A program made the translations under genes and the position numbers. Positions 20,854 through 30,945 of a stretch of DNA of 64,000 nucleotides are shown in pieces (position 1 is the stretch's first letter; each line of letters opens with the position of its first letter). Below the pieces are notes generated by a model, which searched no databases, had not been told where the DNA came from, and saw nothing but the letters and a program-made list of their open reading frames with translations. Source of the DNA: an uncultured Paraburkholderia sp. (GTDB lineage: Bacteria > Pseudomonadota > Gammaproteobacteria > Burkholderiales > Burkholderiaceae); assembly GCA_940746715.1 (NCBI GenBank), contig CALNWN010000004.1, forward strand, positions 372,001-436,000, written 5' to 3'.

Positions 20854-21978
20854 ATGACCTCATCTCTCGCGATCCGCCGCTGGTGGACGATCATGCCGAT
20901 CGTCTTCTCACCTACAGCCTCGCTTATCTCGACCGCGCGAACTACGGTTTCGCTGCGGCCGCCGGCATCAACCAGGACCTCGGCATCAGCAAGGGACTGT
21001 CGTCGCTGATCGGCGCGCTGTTTTCCTCGGCTATTTCTTCCAGATTCCTGGCGCGATCTACGCCGAACGCCGCAGCGTCAAGAAGCTCGTGTTCTGGAGC
21101 CTCGTTCTGTGGGGCGGCTGCACGGCGCTGACCGGCATGGTCAGCAATTTCCTTCGCTGATGGCGATCCGCTTCCTGCTCGGCGTGGTCGAGGCCGCGGT
21201 GATGCCCGCGATGCTCATCTTCATCAGCAACTGGTTCACGAAGAGCGAGCGCTCGCGGGCCAACACGTTCCTGATTCTCGGCAATCCGGTGACGGTGCTG
21301 TGGATGTCGGTCGTGTCCGGTTATCTCGTGCACTCGTTCGGCTGGCGCAACTTGTTTATCGCGGAAGGCGTGCCCGCGATCCTGTGGGCCGTGTGCTGGT
21401 GGTTCATCGTCAAGGACAAGCCGCAGCAGGTCACCTGGCTCACGCAGCAGCAGAAAGACGACCTCGCCGAAACGCTGCGCGCCGAGCAGGCCGCGATCAA
21501 GCCGGTGCGCAATTACGGCGAGGCGTTCCGCTCGTCGGCGGTGATCAAGCTGTGTGCGCAGTACTTCTGCTGGAGCATCGGCGTTTACGGTTTCGTGCTG
21601 TGGCTGCCGTCCATCCTGAAGAACGGCTCGACGCTCGGCATGGTGGCAACCGGCTGGCTGTCGGCGCTGCCGTATTTCGCCGCGACCATCGCGATGCTTG
21701 CGGCGTCTCGTGGGCATCGGATAAACTCAACCGCCGTAAAGTGTTCGTCTGGCCGTTCCTGCTGATCGGCGCCATCGCGTTCGCGGCGTCGTATGCGCTC
21801 GGCGGCACGCATTTCTGGCTCTCGTATGCATTGCTCGTGATCGCGGGCCCCCGCGGCATCGTATGCGTTCATGAGCGTGGCGCTGCTCGCCTCGGTCATC
21901 CTGACGCTGATCGTCAAACCGCAGCAGCAGACGGCGCATGCGGGACACACGCTCGCCACACCGTTGCAAGGAAAATAA
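20854..21978 (+). pseudogene. kguT: MFS 2-ketogluconate transporter, frameshifts and internal deletion
   Basis: Starts MTSSLAIRRWWTIMP after AAGGAGA. Major facilitator of the anion:cation symporter type: TYSLAYLDRANYGFAAAAGI, then FLLGVVEAAVMPAMLIFISNWF. Frame changes lie near 20898, 21033 (T5 to T4), 21153 (one C lost) and 21712. Near 21848 the sequence jumps from ALLVIAG to PAASYAFMSVALLASVIL, skipping about 45-50 residues that normally contain two membrane helices. Third gene of the kgu operon. Confidence 0.8.
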
Positions 21979-21982
21979 GCTG

Positions 21983-22958
21983 ATGAAGAAGATCGTCGCG
22001 TGGAAGTCGCTGCCTGAGGACGTGCTCGCGTATCTGCAACAGCATGCCGAAGTCGTGCAGGCGGATCCCGCCCGCCATGACGCGTTCGTCGCCGCTTTGC
22101 GCGAGGCGGACGGCGGCATCGGCGCGAGCGTCAGGATCACCCCGGCCATGTCGAGGGCGCGACGCGGACGCGGCTCAAGGCGCTCTCGACGATCTCCGTC
22201 GGCTTCGATCAGTTCGACGTCGCCGATCTCACGCGGCGCGGCATCGTGCTCGCGCACACGCCCGACGTGTTGACGGAATCCACCGCGGACACGGTGTTTG
22301 CGCTCATCCTCGCGTCCGCGCGCCGGGTCGTCGAACTCGCCGGATGGGTGAGGGCGGGGCACTGGCAGCACAGCATCGGGCCGACGCAATTCGGCGTGGA
22401 CGTGCAGGGCAAGACGCTCGGCATTGTCGGTCTCGGGCGCATTGGCGGCGCGGTCGCGCGGCGTGCCGCGCTCGGCTTCAACATGCGGGTGCTGTACACG
22501 AACCGCAGCGCGAATCCCGAGGCTGAAGCCGCTTACGGCGCGCGCCGCGTCGAGTTGCCGGAGCTGCTCGCCAGCGCCGACTTCGTCTGTCTGCAAGTGC
22601 CGCTCACGGCGCAAACGCGGCATCTGATCATCTGATCGGCGCGCGCGAACTCGCGTCGATGAAGAAAAGCGCCATCCTGATCAATGCGTCGCGCGGCGCG
22701 ATCGTCGACGAAGCGGCCCTCATCGAGGCGCTCGGCAACGGCACGATCCACGGTGCCGGTCTCGACGTGTTCGAGCAGGAGCCGCTGCACGCCGACTCGC
22801 CGCTTCTGAAAATGGCGAACGTGGTCGCGTTGCCGCACATCGGCTCGGCGACGCACGAGACGCGTCATGCGATGGCACGCAACGCGGCGGAAAGTCTCGT
22901 CGCGGCGCTCGCCGGCACGCTCACGACGAACATCGTCAATCGCGACGTGCTGCGGTGA
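21983..22958 (+). pseudogene. kguD: 2-keto-6-phosphogluconate reductase-like D-2-hydroxyacid dehydrogenase
   Basis: NAD(P)-dependent dehydrogenase of the GhrB/KguD type. The start is MKKIVAWKSLPEDVLAYLQQ at 21983, just after kguT. The nucleotide-binding motif GIVGLGRIGGAVARR and the catalytic [12 protein letters not shown] are present. A C is lost near 22152 (ITPA to HVEGATRTRLKAL). An 8-bp tandem duplication at 22622-22637 shifts the frame after TRHLI; without it the sequence continues [20 protein letters not shown]. Full length would be about 324 residues. Confidence 0.85.
22622..22637 (+). repeat. 8-bp tandem duplication in kguD
   Basis: ATCTGATC is present twice head to tail, at 22622-22629 and 22630-22637. 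A single copy restores [13 protein letters not shown]. Confidence 0.9.
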
Positions 22959-23031
22959 GGAGCGTGGCGATGAAGCGTGTGCCGGACGGGTGCTGTGAGA
23001 GGCATGGCATGGCGAACCATGGGTGCGCATC

Positions 23032-24161
23032 ATGAGCGCTACGCCGACGTCCCGAAGCGCGCCGCGCCGCGCGACGATCACCGACGTCGCGCGCGAAGCC
23101 GGCACCGGCAAGACCAGCATCTCGCGCTACCTGAACGGCGTGATGAGCGTGCTGTCGCCGGAGTTGCGCGCGCGCATCGAGGCGGCGATCGAGCGGCTCG
23201 ACTATCAGCCCAATCAGATGGCGCGCGGCCTGAAGCGCGGGCGCAACAGGCTGATCGGCATGCTGCTCGCGGACCTCACGAATCCCCTTATACCGTCGAG
23301 GTGCTGCAAGGCGTCGAGGCCGCCTGCCACGCGCTCGGCCTGATGCCGCTCATCTGCCACGCGACGAACGAAGTGGAAATGGAGCGGCGCTATCTGCAAC
23401 TGCTCACCACGTATCGCGTGGAAGGCGTGATCGTCAATGCGCTCGGCGTGCGCGAAGAAACGCTGCGGCCAGTGGGCGGCGGCGGGATTCCGGCGGTGCT
23501 CGTCGACCGTTCCGTCGAAGGCCTCGTCGCGGATATCGTCGGACTCGACAACCGCGCGGCGGCGGAGCTGGGCACGCGGCATCTGCTTGACAGCGGGTTT
23601 CGTGATATCTGGTTCGTCGTGCAGCCGTTCGAGCAGGTGAGTTCGCGCCGGCTGCGCGAGGCGGCGTTTCGCGAGACGATGCAGGCGCAGGCCGGCTCGG
23701 GCGCCGGCGGCGCTGGCGTCGCTCGAGGCCATACGCTCGTGCTGAATCTCGCCGATGCCGCGCAAACGGAACAGGGCCGAGCGGAGCTGGACCGCGCGAT
23801 CGAGGCAGCGAACGCGACGGAGGCGACGGATCCGACCGATGCGGCCGGTCACCCTGCAGGCGCTGGCGGCAATGCGTCGCGCGTCGCGGTGTTCGCCGCC
23901 AATGCATCGGTCGCGCTGCGTCTTGCGCTGCATCTGAAGGCGCGTTACGGCGCCGCCTAGCAGACGCGCGTGGCGCTGCTTTCCATCGACGATCCCGATT
24001 GGGCCGAACTGACCGGCATCACGACGATCCGTCAGCCGACTTACGACATCGGCTATCGCGCGGTCGAGTTTCTGCATGAGCGCATCGAGGGCGTGCAAAC
24101 TTCGGCACGCGATTGTCTGCTGCCGGGCGAGCTGATCGTGCGCGCGTCGACAGCGAGCTGA
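23032..24161 (+). pseudogene. ptxS: PtxS-like LacI family repressor, frameshift and in-frame TAG
   Basis: LacI helix-turn-helix at the N-terminus: ATITDVAREAGTGKTSISRYLNG. The frame changes near 23290 (ADLTNP to YTVEVLQGVEAACHALG). A TAG at 23958-23960 interrupts LKARYGAA / QTRVALLSIDDPDWAELTG, probably replacing Trp. A low-complexity Ala/Thr/Asp stretch around 23800-23870 looks inserted or drifted. The C-terminus ends LLPGELIVRASTAS. It follows kguD and would repress the operon through the palindrome at 19621, with 2-ketogluconate as inducer in the known Pseudomonas case. Confidence 0.8.
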
Positions 24162-24319
24162 GCGGGTCAGCGTGCGGCGGCTGACACGGGCGCCGCTCGT
24201 GGCCAGCGGTCACGCTCCGCTTTTGCAGCCGCGCAAGCTTCACGTCCCATTCCCCGCGATCTGCGATCATTCGGCCTGCGGCGCGCAGCCGGTGCGCGCC
24301 GGTCATCGCAAGGAAACTC

Positions 24320-25165
24320 ATGGTCGTTACACCGCTTACCCTGTCGAGCCTCGCGCTCGCGACCCTGCTGGTCGCCGCTTTGCCTTTTCTCCTTTACCGC
24401 CGCTTGCGCCGGCCGCTCGCGCTGGAGCCGCGCGCTGCGATTGCCGGTATCGCCGTTTTCGCGCTGTTCGCCATGGTCATCGAGCGCGCGCTGAACGATT
24501 ACGTGCTGCATCGGAATGAGGCGACGGCGGCTTTGCTGTCGCATCCATTCGCTTTCGTCGTCTATGGCGCGCTGATTGCTGGCATCTGCGAGGAAGTGGG
24601 CCGGTTCATCGGCATGCGGCTTCTGATGAAGCGTGCTGCGGCACGCGCGGCAGACAAGCCCGCGCCATACCCGCAGCCGCGCGCACGGACGACGGCACGG
24701 CGCTTGCCTACGGCCTCGGGCATGGCGGCGCGGAAACGTGGCTCGTCGGCGTGCTGGTGCAGATTCAGTGGATCCTGTTCGCGGTGTTCGAAAACCGCGG
24801 CCAGCTCGACAGCTATCTGAGCAATCTGCCAAGCGAATCCGTGATGCGCATCCATCTGATACTCGCGAGCCTGACGCCGCAGACGGCCGGCATTTTCGCG
24901 CTCGAACGGGTGGCCGCGCTCGTGTTTCAGATCGGCTTGTCGGTGCTGATGTGGCGCGGCTTGCGGGCCGGCTGGCGCGCAATCCTGCCGCTCGCGCGCA
25001 CTGCACGCGCTCGTCGACGTGCCCGCCGCGCTGTTCCAGGCGCAGCTCGTGCCGCTCGCGGCCGTCGATGCGGTCTATACGCTCGGCGCCGTCGTCGTGG
25101 CGGGGCTGCTCGTCAAAGCGTTCCGGCGTCCTCAGGCGGATCGCGTGACGCAACCGCTTCGCTAG
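24320..25165 (+). pseudogene. YhfC-like intramembrane metalloprotease, frameshifted
   Basis: Polytopic membrane protein of the YhfC (PrsW-related) type. Motifs fit: EEVGRFIGMRLLMKR, then GLGHGGAETWLVGVLVQ and HALVDVPAALFQA, supplying the Glu and His residues expected at the metal site. Frame changes occur near 24690, after RAADK, and near 24990, after ILPLA. The reading ends CGC TAG at 25163-25165, so TAG also serves as a terminal codon. About 280 residues when corrected. Substrate unknown. Confidence 0.65.
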
Positions 25166-25264
25166 CTAATCGCCGGGGTAGCGGGGTTTGCGGCAGGTGC
25201 GTTCATGGCCGCTGTTTTACAATCGGCGGCCTGCCACTGCATGCCTATAACTTTCGGCCCATCC

Positions 25265-25630
25265 ATGGAAGCTGACCAATACGACTGCGCGAGTCCCGAG
25301 TTCGAGGAACTGGCGCGCGTCATCAGCGATCTTTTTCCCGAGCGGACGCAGTTCATCCAGCGCGCGGCCGAAGACGGCACGCCCACGCTCGCCATCCACT
25401 GGGTAGCGATGCGTTTCGGCGCCACCGCCCGGCGCATCGTGATGACGGTGGAGATCGCGCCGGCCGCGCTCGCGCGCTACCGGGCGCTGCCCGCGCGGCT
25501 GCGTGGCCGCAGCTTTGCGGTGCTGCGCGCGTATGTCGAGGCCAGCATCGGCTCGCTGGAAGAGCAGTATGCGAACGGCGAGGCGGTGCCGCGCGAAGTC
25601 ACCGTGGACCTCGGCGACGAATTCGCGTGA
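25265..25630 (+). CDS. DUF3022 domain protein
   Basis: Starts MEADQYDCASPEFEELARVI at 25265; longer in-frame starts at 25205 and 25241 exist but lack conservation-like sequence. The 121-residue product has the DUF3022 pattern of alternating strands and helices (AIHWVAMRFGATARRIVMTVEI, then LRAYVEASIGSLEEQY). This soluble family is found mainly in Burkholderia relatives and its role is unknown. Intact frame. Confidence 0.75.
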   Translation: MEADQYDCASPEFEELARVISDLFPERTQFIQRAAEDGTPTLAIHWVAMRFGATARRIVMTVEIAPAALARYRALPARLRGRSFAVLRAYVEASIGSLEEQYANGEAVPREVTVDLGDEFA

Positions 25631-25637
25631 CGGCGCC

Positions 25638-26075
25638 TCAATCGGCGAAGCGGTAAACCTTGGCGAAGCGGGCGGCCTGCACGACGCCGTAATCGCCGGG
25701 CGCGTACTGCATGATCCAGTCGCCCACGGCGCCGCACAGCACGTCGTCGCCGCTCGCGGAGCGGGCCAGTGAAAACGCTTCGTGCATCTGTTTCGCGAGC
25801 ACGACGGCAGGACGGTTGCGATACGCGCCGGGCTCGCCGTGCGCGAGTGTTGCATCCGCGGGGACATATTTGGCGTCGAAGCGTTCGCGCGACACGACCC
25901 AGCGGTCGCCGGTCGAGCCGGTGATCAGCGCGTCGCCCGGCAGATAGCGGTTCGGGCCTTCGAGGCTCATCAGTTCGCCTTGCGTCGCGGCGAATTCGAC
26001 GGTGACCGTTTCGTCTTTGACGACGCGCCGGGCGGCGGCGTCCTGGCTCAGGTCGAGGTTTTTCAGGTCGTTCAT
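25638..26075 (-). CDS. PGDYG-domain protein
   Basis: A 145-residue intact protein. Ends MQYAPGDYGVVQAARFAKVY, carrying the PGDYG signature that names the family. Other parts, FAATQGELMSLEGPNRYLPG and RFDAKYVPA, also fit. Convergent with the DUF3022 gene, with only seven bases between the stops. Function unknown. Confidence 0.8.
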   Translation of the reverse strand: MNDLKNLDLSQDAAARRVVKDETVTVEFAATQGELMSLEGPNRYLPGDALITGSTGDRWVVSRERFDAKYVPADATLAHGEPGAYRNRPAVVLAKQMHEAFSLARSASGDDVLCGAVGDWIMQYAPGDYGVVQAARFAKVYRFAD

Positions 26076-26314
26076 GAAGCGGGCAGAGGGTGTGTTGACG
26101 GCGGCGTCGTGACGTGGCGTTACCGATCGCGGACCAGCATCATGCCAGATTGCATCTTACGAAGCGGCTGTTTTGCGGCGCGATGCACAGCGATGCCGAC
26201 TTATGCGACGCGCAGCACAGCACAGTACACCACGGCACTACTCCGCCTGAACGCCGCGTGCAGCGTGCAGCGTGCCGCCGCAAGCATCATGCAATGCGGC
26301 GCACACGCGGTCTC

Positions 26315-26838
26315 TTACGGCTTCACCGTCGCATCGCTGGCCGGCGCCGGCGCCGCCTTGCCGCCCTTGCCCCTGCCATGCTGACGATGCCCGCCCTCTG
26401 CACCGCCGTCGCGCCGAACGTGGTATCCGCGAGTTTCTTCTGTTCGGGCTAGAAGCTGTTGTAGAGCGGATCGAACGCGTCCACCAGCTTCTTCATGCCG
26501 TCGGCATGCGCCTGCGCAATGGTCGCCGCGTACTGCTTCATGTCGTCGAGTGCGGAGACGTTGGTCGCGGCGCGGCGTTCCTTGAACAGCTCGCCCATTG
26601 TCTGGCCGTTGCCGCGCATCAAGTCGGCGAAGGCCTTCCATTGCGATTCCTGCTCCGGCGTGATCTTCAGCTGCGAGTGCAGATAGGCAATGCGGTCTTC
26701 GACGTTGCGCTCGTGTCCGCCCTTCGCGGCGGGCGCGGACGCGGCCGTGCCCGAGGGCGCCGCAGCGGGCGCCGAAGCTTGTGCGAAGGCGCCGCTCATG
26801 GCGACTGAACAGGCCAGCAAGACTAGTGCTTTTTTCAT
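26315..26838 (-). pseudogene. LTXXQ/Spy-like periplasmic protein with in-frame TAG and frameshift
   Basis: Signal peptide MKKALVLLACSVAMSGAFAQ, then an Ala/Pro-rich spacer and helices VEDRIAYLHSQLKITPEQES, with the LTXXQ-like motif. A TAG at 26449-26451 interrupts DPLYNSF / PEQKKLADTTFGA, where Ser (TCG) is the likely original. A one-base loss near 26415 follows. The corrected end is a Gly/Lys-rich tail closing SDATVKP at 26315. The family includes Spy and CpxP envelope-stress proteins. Confidence 0.7.
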
Positions 26839-27058
26839 CGAAACTCCTGATGTCTATTCGAATTGAGACGGATTGGAATAGTGCGTGCGGCGAGCGGTCC
26901 GCCTGCGCCGCGCCGGGTGGCGCGCCAACTGACGCGCGGCGGCGCTATCATGGCGGATCGCTCGATCCAGCCGTCGGCGCTATTAGTATCACGATATCCC
27001 TACAATGCGGCTCTTGTGCGACAAACGCTTACAACAGAAACGAGCAGGAAAAAAGCGG

Positions 27059-27946
27059 GTGGATAAATTCGTCAGCATGGAGATCTTCGTGGCCGTGGTC
27101 GAGGCGGGCAGTCTCACCGCGGCGGCGGAGCGTTTCGACATTTCGTCGGCGATGGTGGCAAGCACATCCGTTCGCTCGAAAGCCGGCTCGGCACGCACCT
27201 CCTCACGCGCACCACGCGCCGGCAGAGCCTGACGGAGATCGGCCGGCAATACTACGAGCAGTGCCGGCGCATTCTCGCCGACGTGAAGGACGCCGAGTCG
27301 CTCGCCGAGGCCATGGCGGCGGCGCCGCGCGGCGTGCTGAAGGTAACGGTGCCGCTTACTTACGGCGTCGAGGTTTTCTCGCCCGCCATGACCGACTACC
27401 TGAGCGCGTGGCCCGAAGTCACGCTGGAGCTCGATCTCTCGAACCGGGTGACCGATCTCGTCGAAGAGGGCTTCGACGCCGCCGTGCGCATCGGCCATCT
27501 GCCGGATTCGAGTTTCGTCGCGCGTCCTTTGAAGCCGTACCGCATGCGGGCCTGCGCGTCGCCGGCGTATCTTGCGCGCGCGGGCATTCCGCGCACGCCG
27601 GCCGACCTTGCGCATCACGAATGTCTCGGCTTTCTGCATTGGGGCCGCGAAGGCATATGGCGCCTCGGTAACGAAAGCACGGCGGAAAACCAGTTGCGCG
27701 CCGGGCGCTTTCGCGCGAACAACGGTCAGGCGCTGAAGGTCGCTGCGTTGCGCGGTTTTGGTCTCGTGCTGCAGCCCGAGGCGCTGCTTGCACGCGAGAT
27801 CGCGAGCGGAGAACTTGTTTCCGTGCTGGAAGAGCATTTGCCCGAAGGGACCCCCGTGCATCTCGTCTATCCGCGCGACCGGCGCGCCACCCCCCCCCAA
27901 ACTGACCAGTTTCATCGACTTCGTGATCAAGCGCTTCGGCGCCTGA
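27059..27946 (+). pseudogene. LysR family regulator, frameshift and C9 tract
   Basis: Begins GTG at 27059 (DKFVSMEIFVAVVEAGSLTA). A G is lost from a GGG run near 27163 (SSAMV to GKHIRSLESRLGTHLLTRTT). The effector domain VTVPLTYGVEVFSPAM then reads normally to 27889. There a run of nine C (27890-27898) takes the frame out; in the alternative frame the protein ends KLTSFIDFVIKRFGA at 27946. About 295 residues when corrected. Target unknown. Confidence 0.8.
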
Positions 27947-28013
27947 CGACCCGCCGCCGCGCACTGAAGACGCGCGATAATCCGCACCATTGCGACCACT
28001 CTTTCTTCCTTCG

Positions 28014-28472
28014 ATGAGACCTCCGCGCCTCGACCAACTCGACGATCTCGACCGCAACCTCGTGGCGCTGCTGCAGGCCAACGCGCGCGAAAGCGTCGCC
28101 AATCTCGCGCGCCAGCTCGATGTGGCGCGCACCAACGTGATCGCGCGAATCGCGCGACTCGAGCGCAGCAATGCGATCGCGGGCTACAGCGTGCGGCTCG
28201 GCTAGGACGTGCTCGATTCGAGCATCTATGCCTACGTGGGCATCATCATCGCGCCCAAACATGGACCCGCGGTGCAGAAGCGCCTAGGCAAGATGCCCGA
28301 GGTTCAACTGCTGTGCGCGGTGAGCGGCGAGTTCGATTACGTCGCCTGGCTGCGCGCGGATTCGCCCGATCGTCTGAACGATCTGCTCGACCAGATCGGC
28401 GGGATGGAGGGCGTCGAGCGGACCACGACCTCCATCATTCTCGCGCGTAAGATCGACCGCGGCATGGTGTGA
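28014..28472 (+). pseudogene. Lrp/AsnC family regulator with in-frame TAG
   Basis: The N-terminal helix-turn-helix reads LDRNLVALLQANARESVANL and TNVIARIARLERSNAIAGYSV. A TAG at 28203-28205 sits between VRLG and DVLDSSIYAYVGI. The ligand domain, LLCAVSGEFDYVAWLRA, is otherwise intact, with full length 152 residues. It precedes the saccharopine-dehydrogenase-like gene on the same strand, and Lrp-type regulators often control amino-acid catabolic neighbours. Only one lesion is visible. Confidence 0.85.
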
Positions 28473-28506
28473 TTTGCGTGGCCTGTCAGCGCGATTTTGA
28501 TGCGGT

Positions 28507-28544
28507 TTCGACGTTTCGTCGGCGTGGCTCGTCGAAACGTCGAA
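28507..28544. promoter_or_regulatory. 12-bp inverted repeat between lrp-like and dehydrogenase genes
   Basis: TTCGACGTTTCG at 28507-28518 is mirrored exactly by CGAAACGTCGAA at 28533-28544, with 14 bases between. There is no T-run, so an operator, perhaps for the Lrp-type regulator, is more likely than a terminator. Confidence 0.45.
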
Positions 28545-28730
28545 GTTGTTGGTCATTACGCAGCATTTTGCGCGTATGAACTGATTTTGCTTCTCCCTAC
28601 ACTGTCGATCGAGGGTTCAGCCCGCCGCGCGCCGCCGTCCATGGCGGCGTACTTGAAGCTGGAGACAGCGCACGGAATCAAACCGAAGGAGGCGCTCCCG
28701 CGCTCACTCAGGTCGACAAAGGAGAAGAAC

Positions 28731-29838
28731 ATGAAAGTAGCCATCGTTGGTGCCGGTCTCATCGGTCACACCATTGCCCATATGTTGCGCGAGACGGGCG
28801 ATTACGACGTCGTCGCATTCGACCGCGACCAGCACGCGCTCGACAAGCTCGCCGCGCAGGGCATTGCGACCCGCCGCGTGGATTCCGCCGATGCCGCCGC
28901 GCTGCGCGCCGCCATTCAGGGTTTCGATGCGCTCGTCAACGCGCTGCCGTATTACCTCGCGGTGAACGTGGCGGCCGCGGCGAAGGGCGCGGGCGTGCAT
29001 TACTTCGACCTGACCGAGGACGTGCGCGCGACGCACGCGATCCGCGCGATTGCCGACGACGCCGAGCACGCGTTCATGCCGCAGTGCGGTCTGGCGCCGG
29101 GCTTCATCGGCATTGCCGCGCACGAACTCGTGAACCGCTTCACGGAAATTCGCGACGTCAAGATGCGGGTCGGCGCGCTGCCGCAATTCCCCACCAACGC
29201 GCTGAAGTACAACCTGACGTGGAGCGTGGACGGGCTCATCAACGAATATTGCCAGCCTTGCGAAGCCATCCGCGACAGCCGCACGCAGTGGGTGCAGCCG
29301 CTCGAAGGCCTCGAACATTTTTCGCTCGACGGCACCGAGTACGAAGCCTTCAACACGTCCGGCGGGCTGGGCACGCTGTGCGAAACGCTGTCGGGCCGCG
29401 TCGAATCGCTCGATTACAAGTCGGTCCGTTATCCGGGCCACCGCAATCTGATGCAATTCCTGCTTGAAGACCTGCGTCTTTCGAGCGACCGCGATACGCT
29501 CAAGAGCCATCATGCGCCGCTCGGTGCCGTCCACTGCGCAGGACGTGGTGCTCGTGTTCATCACCGTGAGCGGCATGCGCGACGGCCAACTGGTGCAGGA
29601 AGTGTTCACCCGCAAGATTTTCGCGAAGACGGTCTGCGGCGTGCCGATGAGCGCGATCCAGATCACCACGGCAGGCGCGATGTGCGCGGTGCTGGATCTG
29701 TTCCGCGAAAAGAAGCTGCCTCAACGCGGCTTCGTGCGTCAGGAGCAGGTGTCGTTGCGCGAGTTCCTCGGCAACCGCTTCGGCCAGCTTTACGAAGGGC
29801 AGACGCTGGCGTCGCTGCAAACGGCGGCGACCGTTTGA
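28731..29838 (+). pseudogene. Saccharopine dehydrogenase family oxidoreductase, single frameshift
   Basis: Rossmann start MKVAIVGAGLIGHTIAHMLR after AAAGGAGAAG. Family features include LPYYLAVNVAAAAKGAGVHY, PQCGLAPGFIGI and NLTWSVDGLINEY, resembling lysine 6-dehydrogenase-type members. A single extra C near 29510 shifts the frame after DTLKS; the other frame continues IMRRSVPSTAQDVVLVFI to the end LQTAATV. With the base removed it is 368 residues. One error in an otherwise clean gene means either very recent inactivation or a sequencing error. Confidence 0.8.
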
Positions 29839-29862
29839 CGAAGCGTCGCCGGGCAAACGGAG

Positions 29863-29886
29863 AACGCCCCGCATGCGGGGCGTTTT
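29863..29886 (+). terminator. Rho-independent terminator
   Basis: AACGCCCCGCAT pairs perfectly with ATGCGGGGCGTT and is followed by T residues. It lies 25 bp after the dehydrogenase stop and can also serve the convergent kinase gene. Confidence 0.85.
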
Positions 29887-29911
29887 TCATGCAGCTTCTT
29901 TCCTGACGCAA

Positions 29912-30532
29912 TCAGACAGGCAACGGCGGCGTCATGCCCGAGGCCGCTTGCCGCTCGCCGACGATCCGCGCGAGCAGCGCGTCGTGATCCGCCGCGGCCG
30001 GTGCGGTGTTGTCGAACATGAGCAGATCGTTGCACATGTCGCCGCTCGGCACGAAGCGCCGCTGACGGTATTCGTCCCAATGCGCAAGCTTGTAGGCGTC
30101 GTTCGGATTGCCGCGCGCGACGATCCGCCGGTGCGCCGTTTCTTCCGACACATACACCCACACCACACGCACGCTGACGTCTTCGCTAACGCCGAGCCAC
30201 GCGCGATCGAACAGCCGCCGTTCGCGGACTTCGCGCGACAGCGGCCCGACCACCAGAGCGCTGACGCCGAGTTCGAGATTGTCGCGCGCAGTATCGATCA
30301 GGCCGCGATACTCCGGCTCGCGCAGATGCTCGAGGAAAAGCGGGCTGTCGCGATCGTTCGGGTCGCCCGTCAGCATGCCCATCGCCGCGGCGCTGTAGCC
30401 GCCGTACAGCGTGTCCTTGTCGAGCAGACAGAACGGTGAGGCGGTGGCCTTCATCAGCGGACCGATCAATTTCTTTGCCAGGGTCGTCTTGCCGGTGCCC
30501 GCATGACCGCAAATAAAAACGAGGCGGCTCAC
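29912..30532 (-). CDS. P-loop ATPase/kinase-like protein
   Basis: Intact 206-residue protein. Starts MSRLVFICGHAGTGKTTLAK with a Walker A motif (GHAGTGKTT) at residues 9-17. FCLLDKDTLYGG resembles the substrate-Asp region of zeta-toxin/adenylate-kinase-like small kinases, and VWVYVSEETAHRRIVARG provides the lid arginines. It probably phosphorylates a small molecule; the substrate is unknown. The 52-codon gene upstream overlaps its start by ATGA, so the two are translationally coupled. Confidence 0.75.
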   Translation of the reverse strand: MSRLVFICGHAGTGKTTLAKKLIGPLMKATASPFCLLDKDTLYGGYSAAAMGMLTGDPNDRDSPLFLEHLREPEYRGLIDTARDNLELGVSALVVGPLSREVRERRLFDRAWLGVSEDVSVRVVWVYVSEETAHRRIVARGNPNDAYKLAHWDEYRQRRFVPSGDMCNDLLMFDNTAPAAADHDALLARIVGERQAASGMTPPLPV

Positions 30533-30687
30533 GAGCGATTGTCCTTTGCCCGAACCGTCGCGCGATGCGACTCACGCGCGCGCTTGCCGGTGGCCTCGCG
30601 CAACATCGTATGGGCGACGCCCGATCCCACTGCCGCGGCAATGGCCGGCATCCAGGCGATCCCGGTGCTCCAGGTGAAATGCCACAT
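30529..30687 (-). CDS. 52-residue membrane-anchored small protein, coupled to the kinase
   Basis: The preferred start is MWHFTWSTGIAWMPAI at 30687, preceded by GGAGACC; longer frames exist but look random. One membrane helix at residues 4-24, then a basic tail rich in R and K. The N-terminus MWHFTW weakly recalls CydX/YbgT-type cytochrome bd subunits (MWYF.W), but no cydAB is nearby, so that link is only a hint. It overlaps the kinase start. Confidence 0.55.
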   Translation of the reverse strand: MWHFTWSTGIAWMPAIAAAVGSGVAHTMLREATGKRARESHRATVRAKDNRS

Positions 30688-30945
30688 GGCGGTCTCCTTG
30701 CTGTTGTCCTTTGCACCGATCATGAAGAAGAAGCGGGTGACGCGCAAGAGCGGGCGGCGGGCAGCACTCACGCCGGCCCCCAAACGCGCACGCTCGTCAC
30801 GGCGCGGCCTTTAACAATTCGATACATGAGAGCCGCCCGCAGCCCTTAACATGACGGTTGCATATTCCATTCATGCAGAAGGGCCCCGCCAGCCGCGCAT
30901 GCGCCGGCACGCGGCCCGCTCTGTTCCGCTTTCAGGGTAACCAAC

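Noticed and set aside
30529..30687. Calling the 52-residue gene cydX
   Set aside because: Only the first residues (MWHFTW) resemble CydX; the helix and tail differ and no cytochrome bd genes are adjacent.
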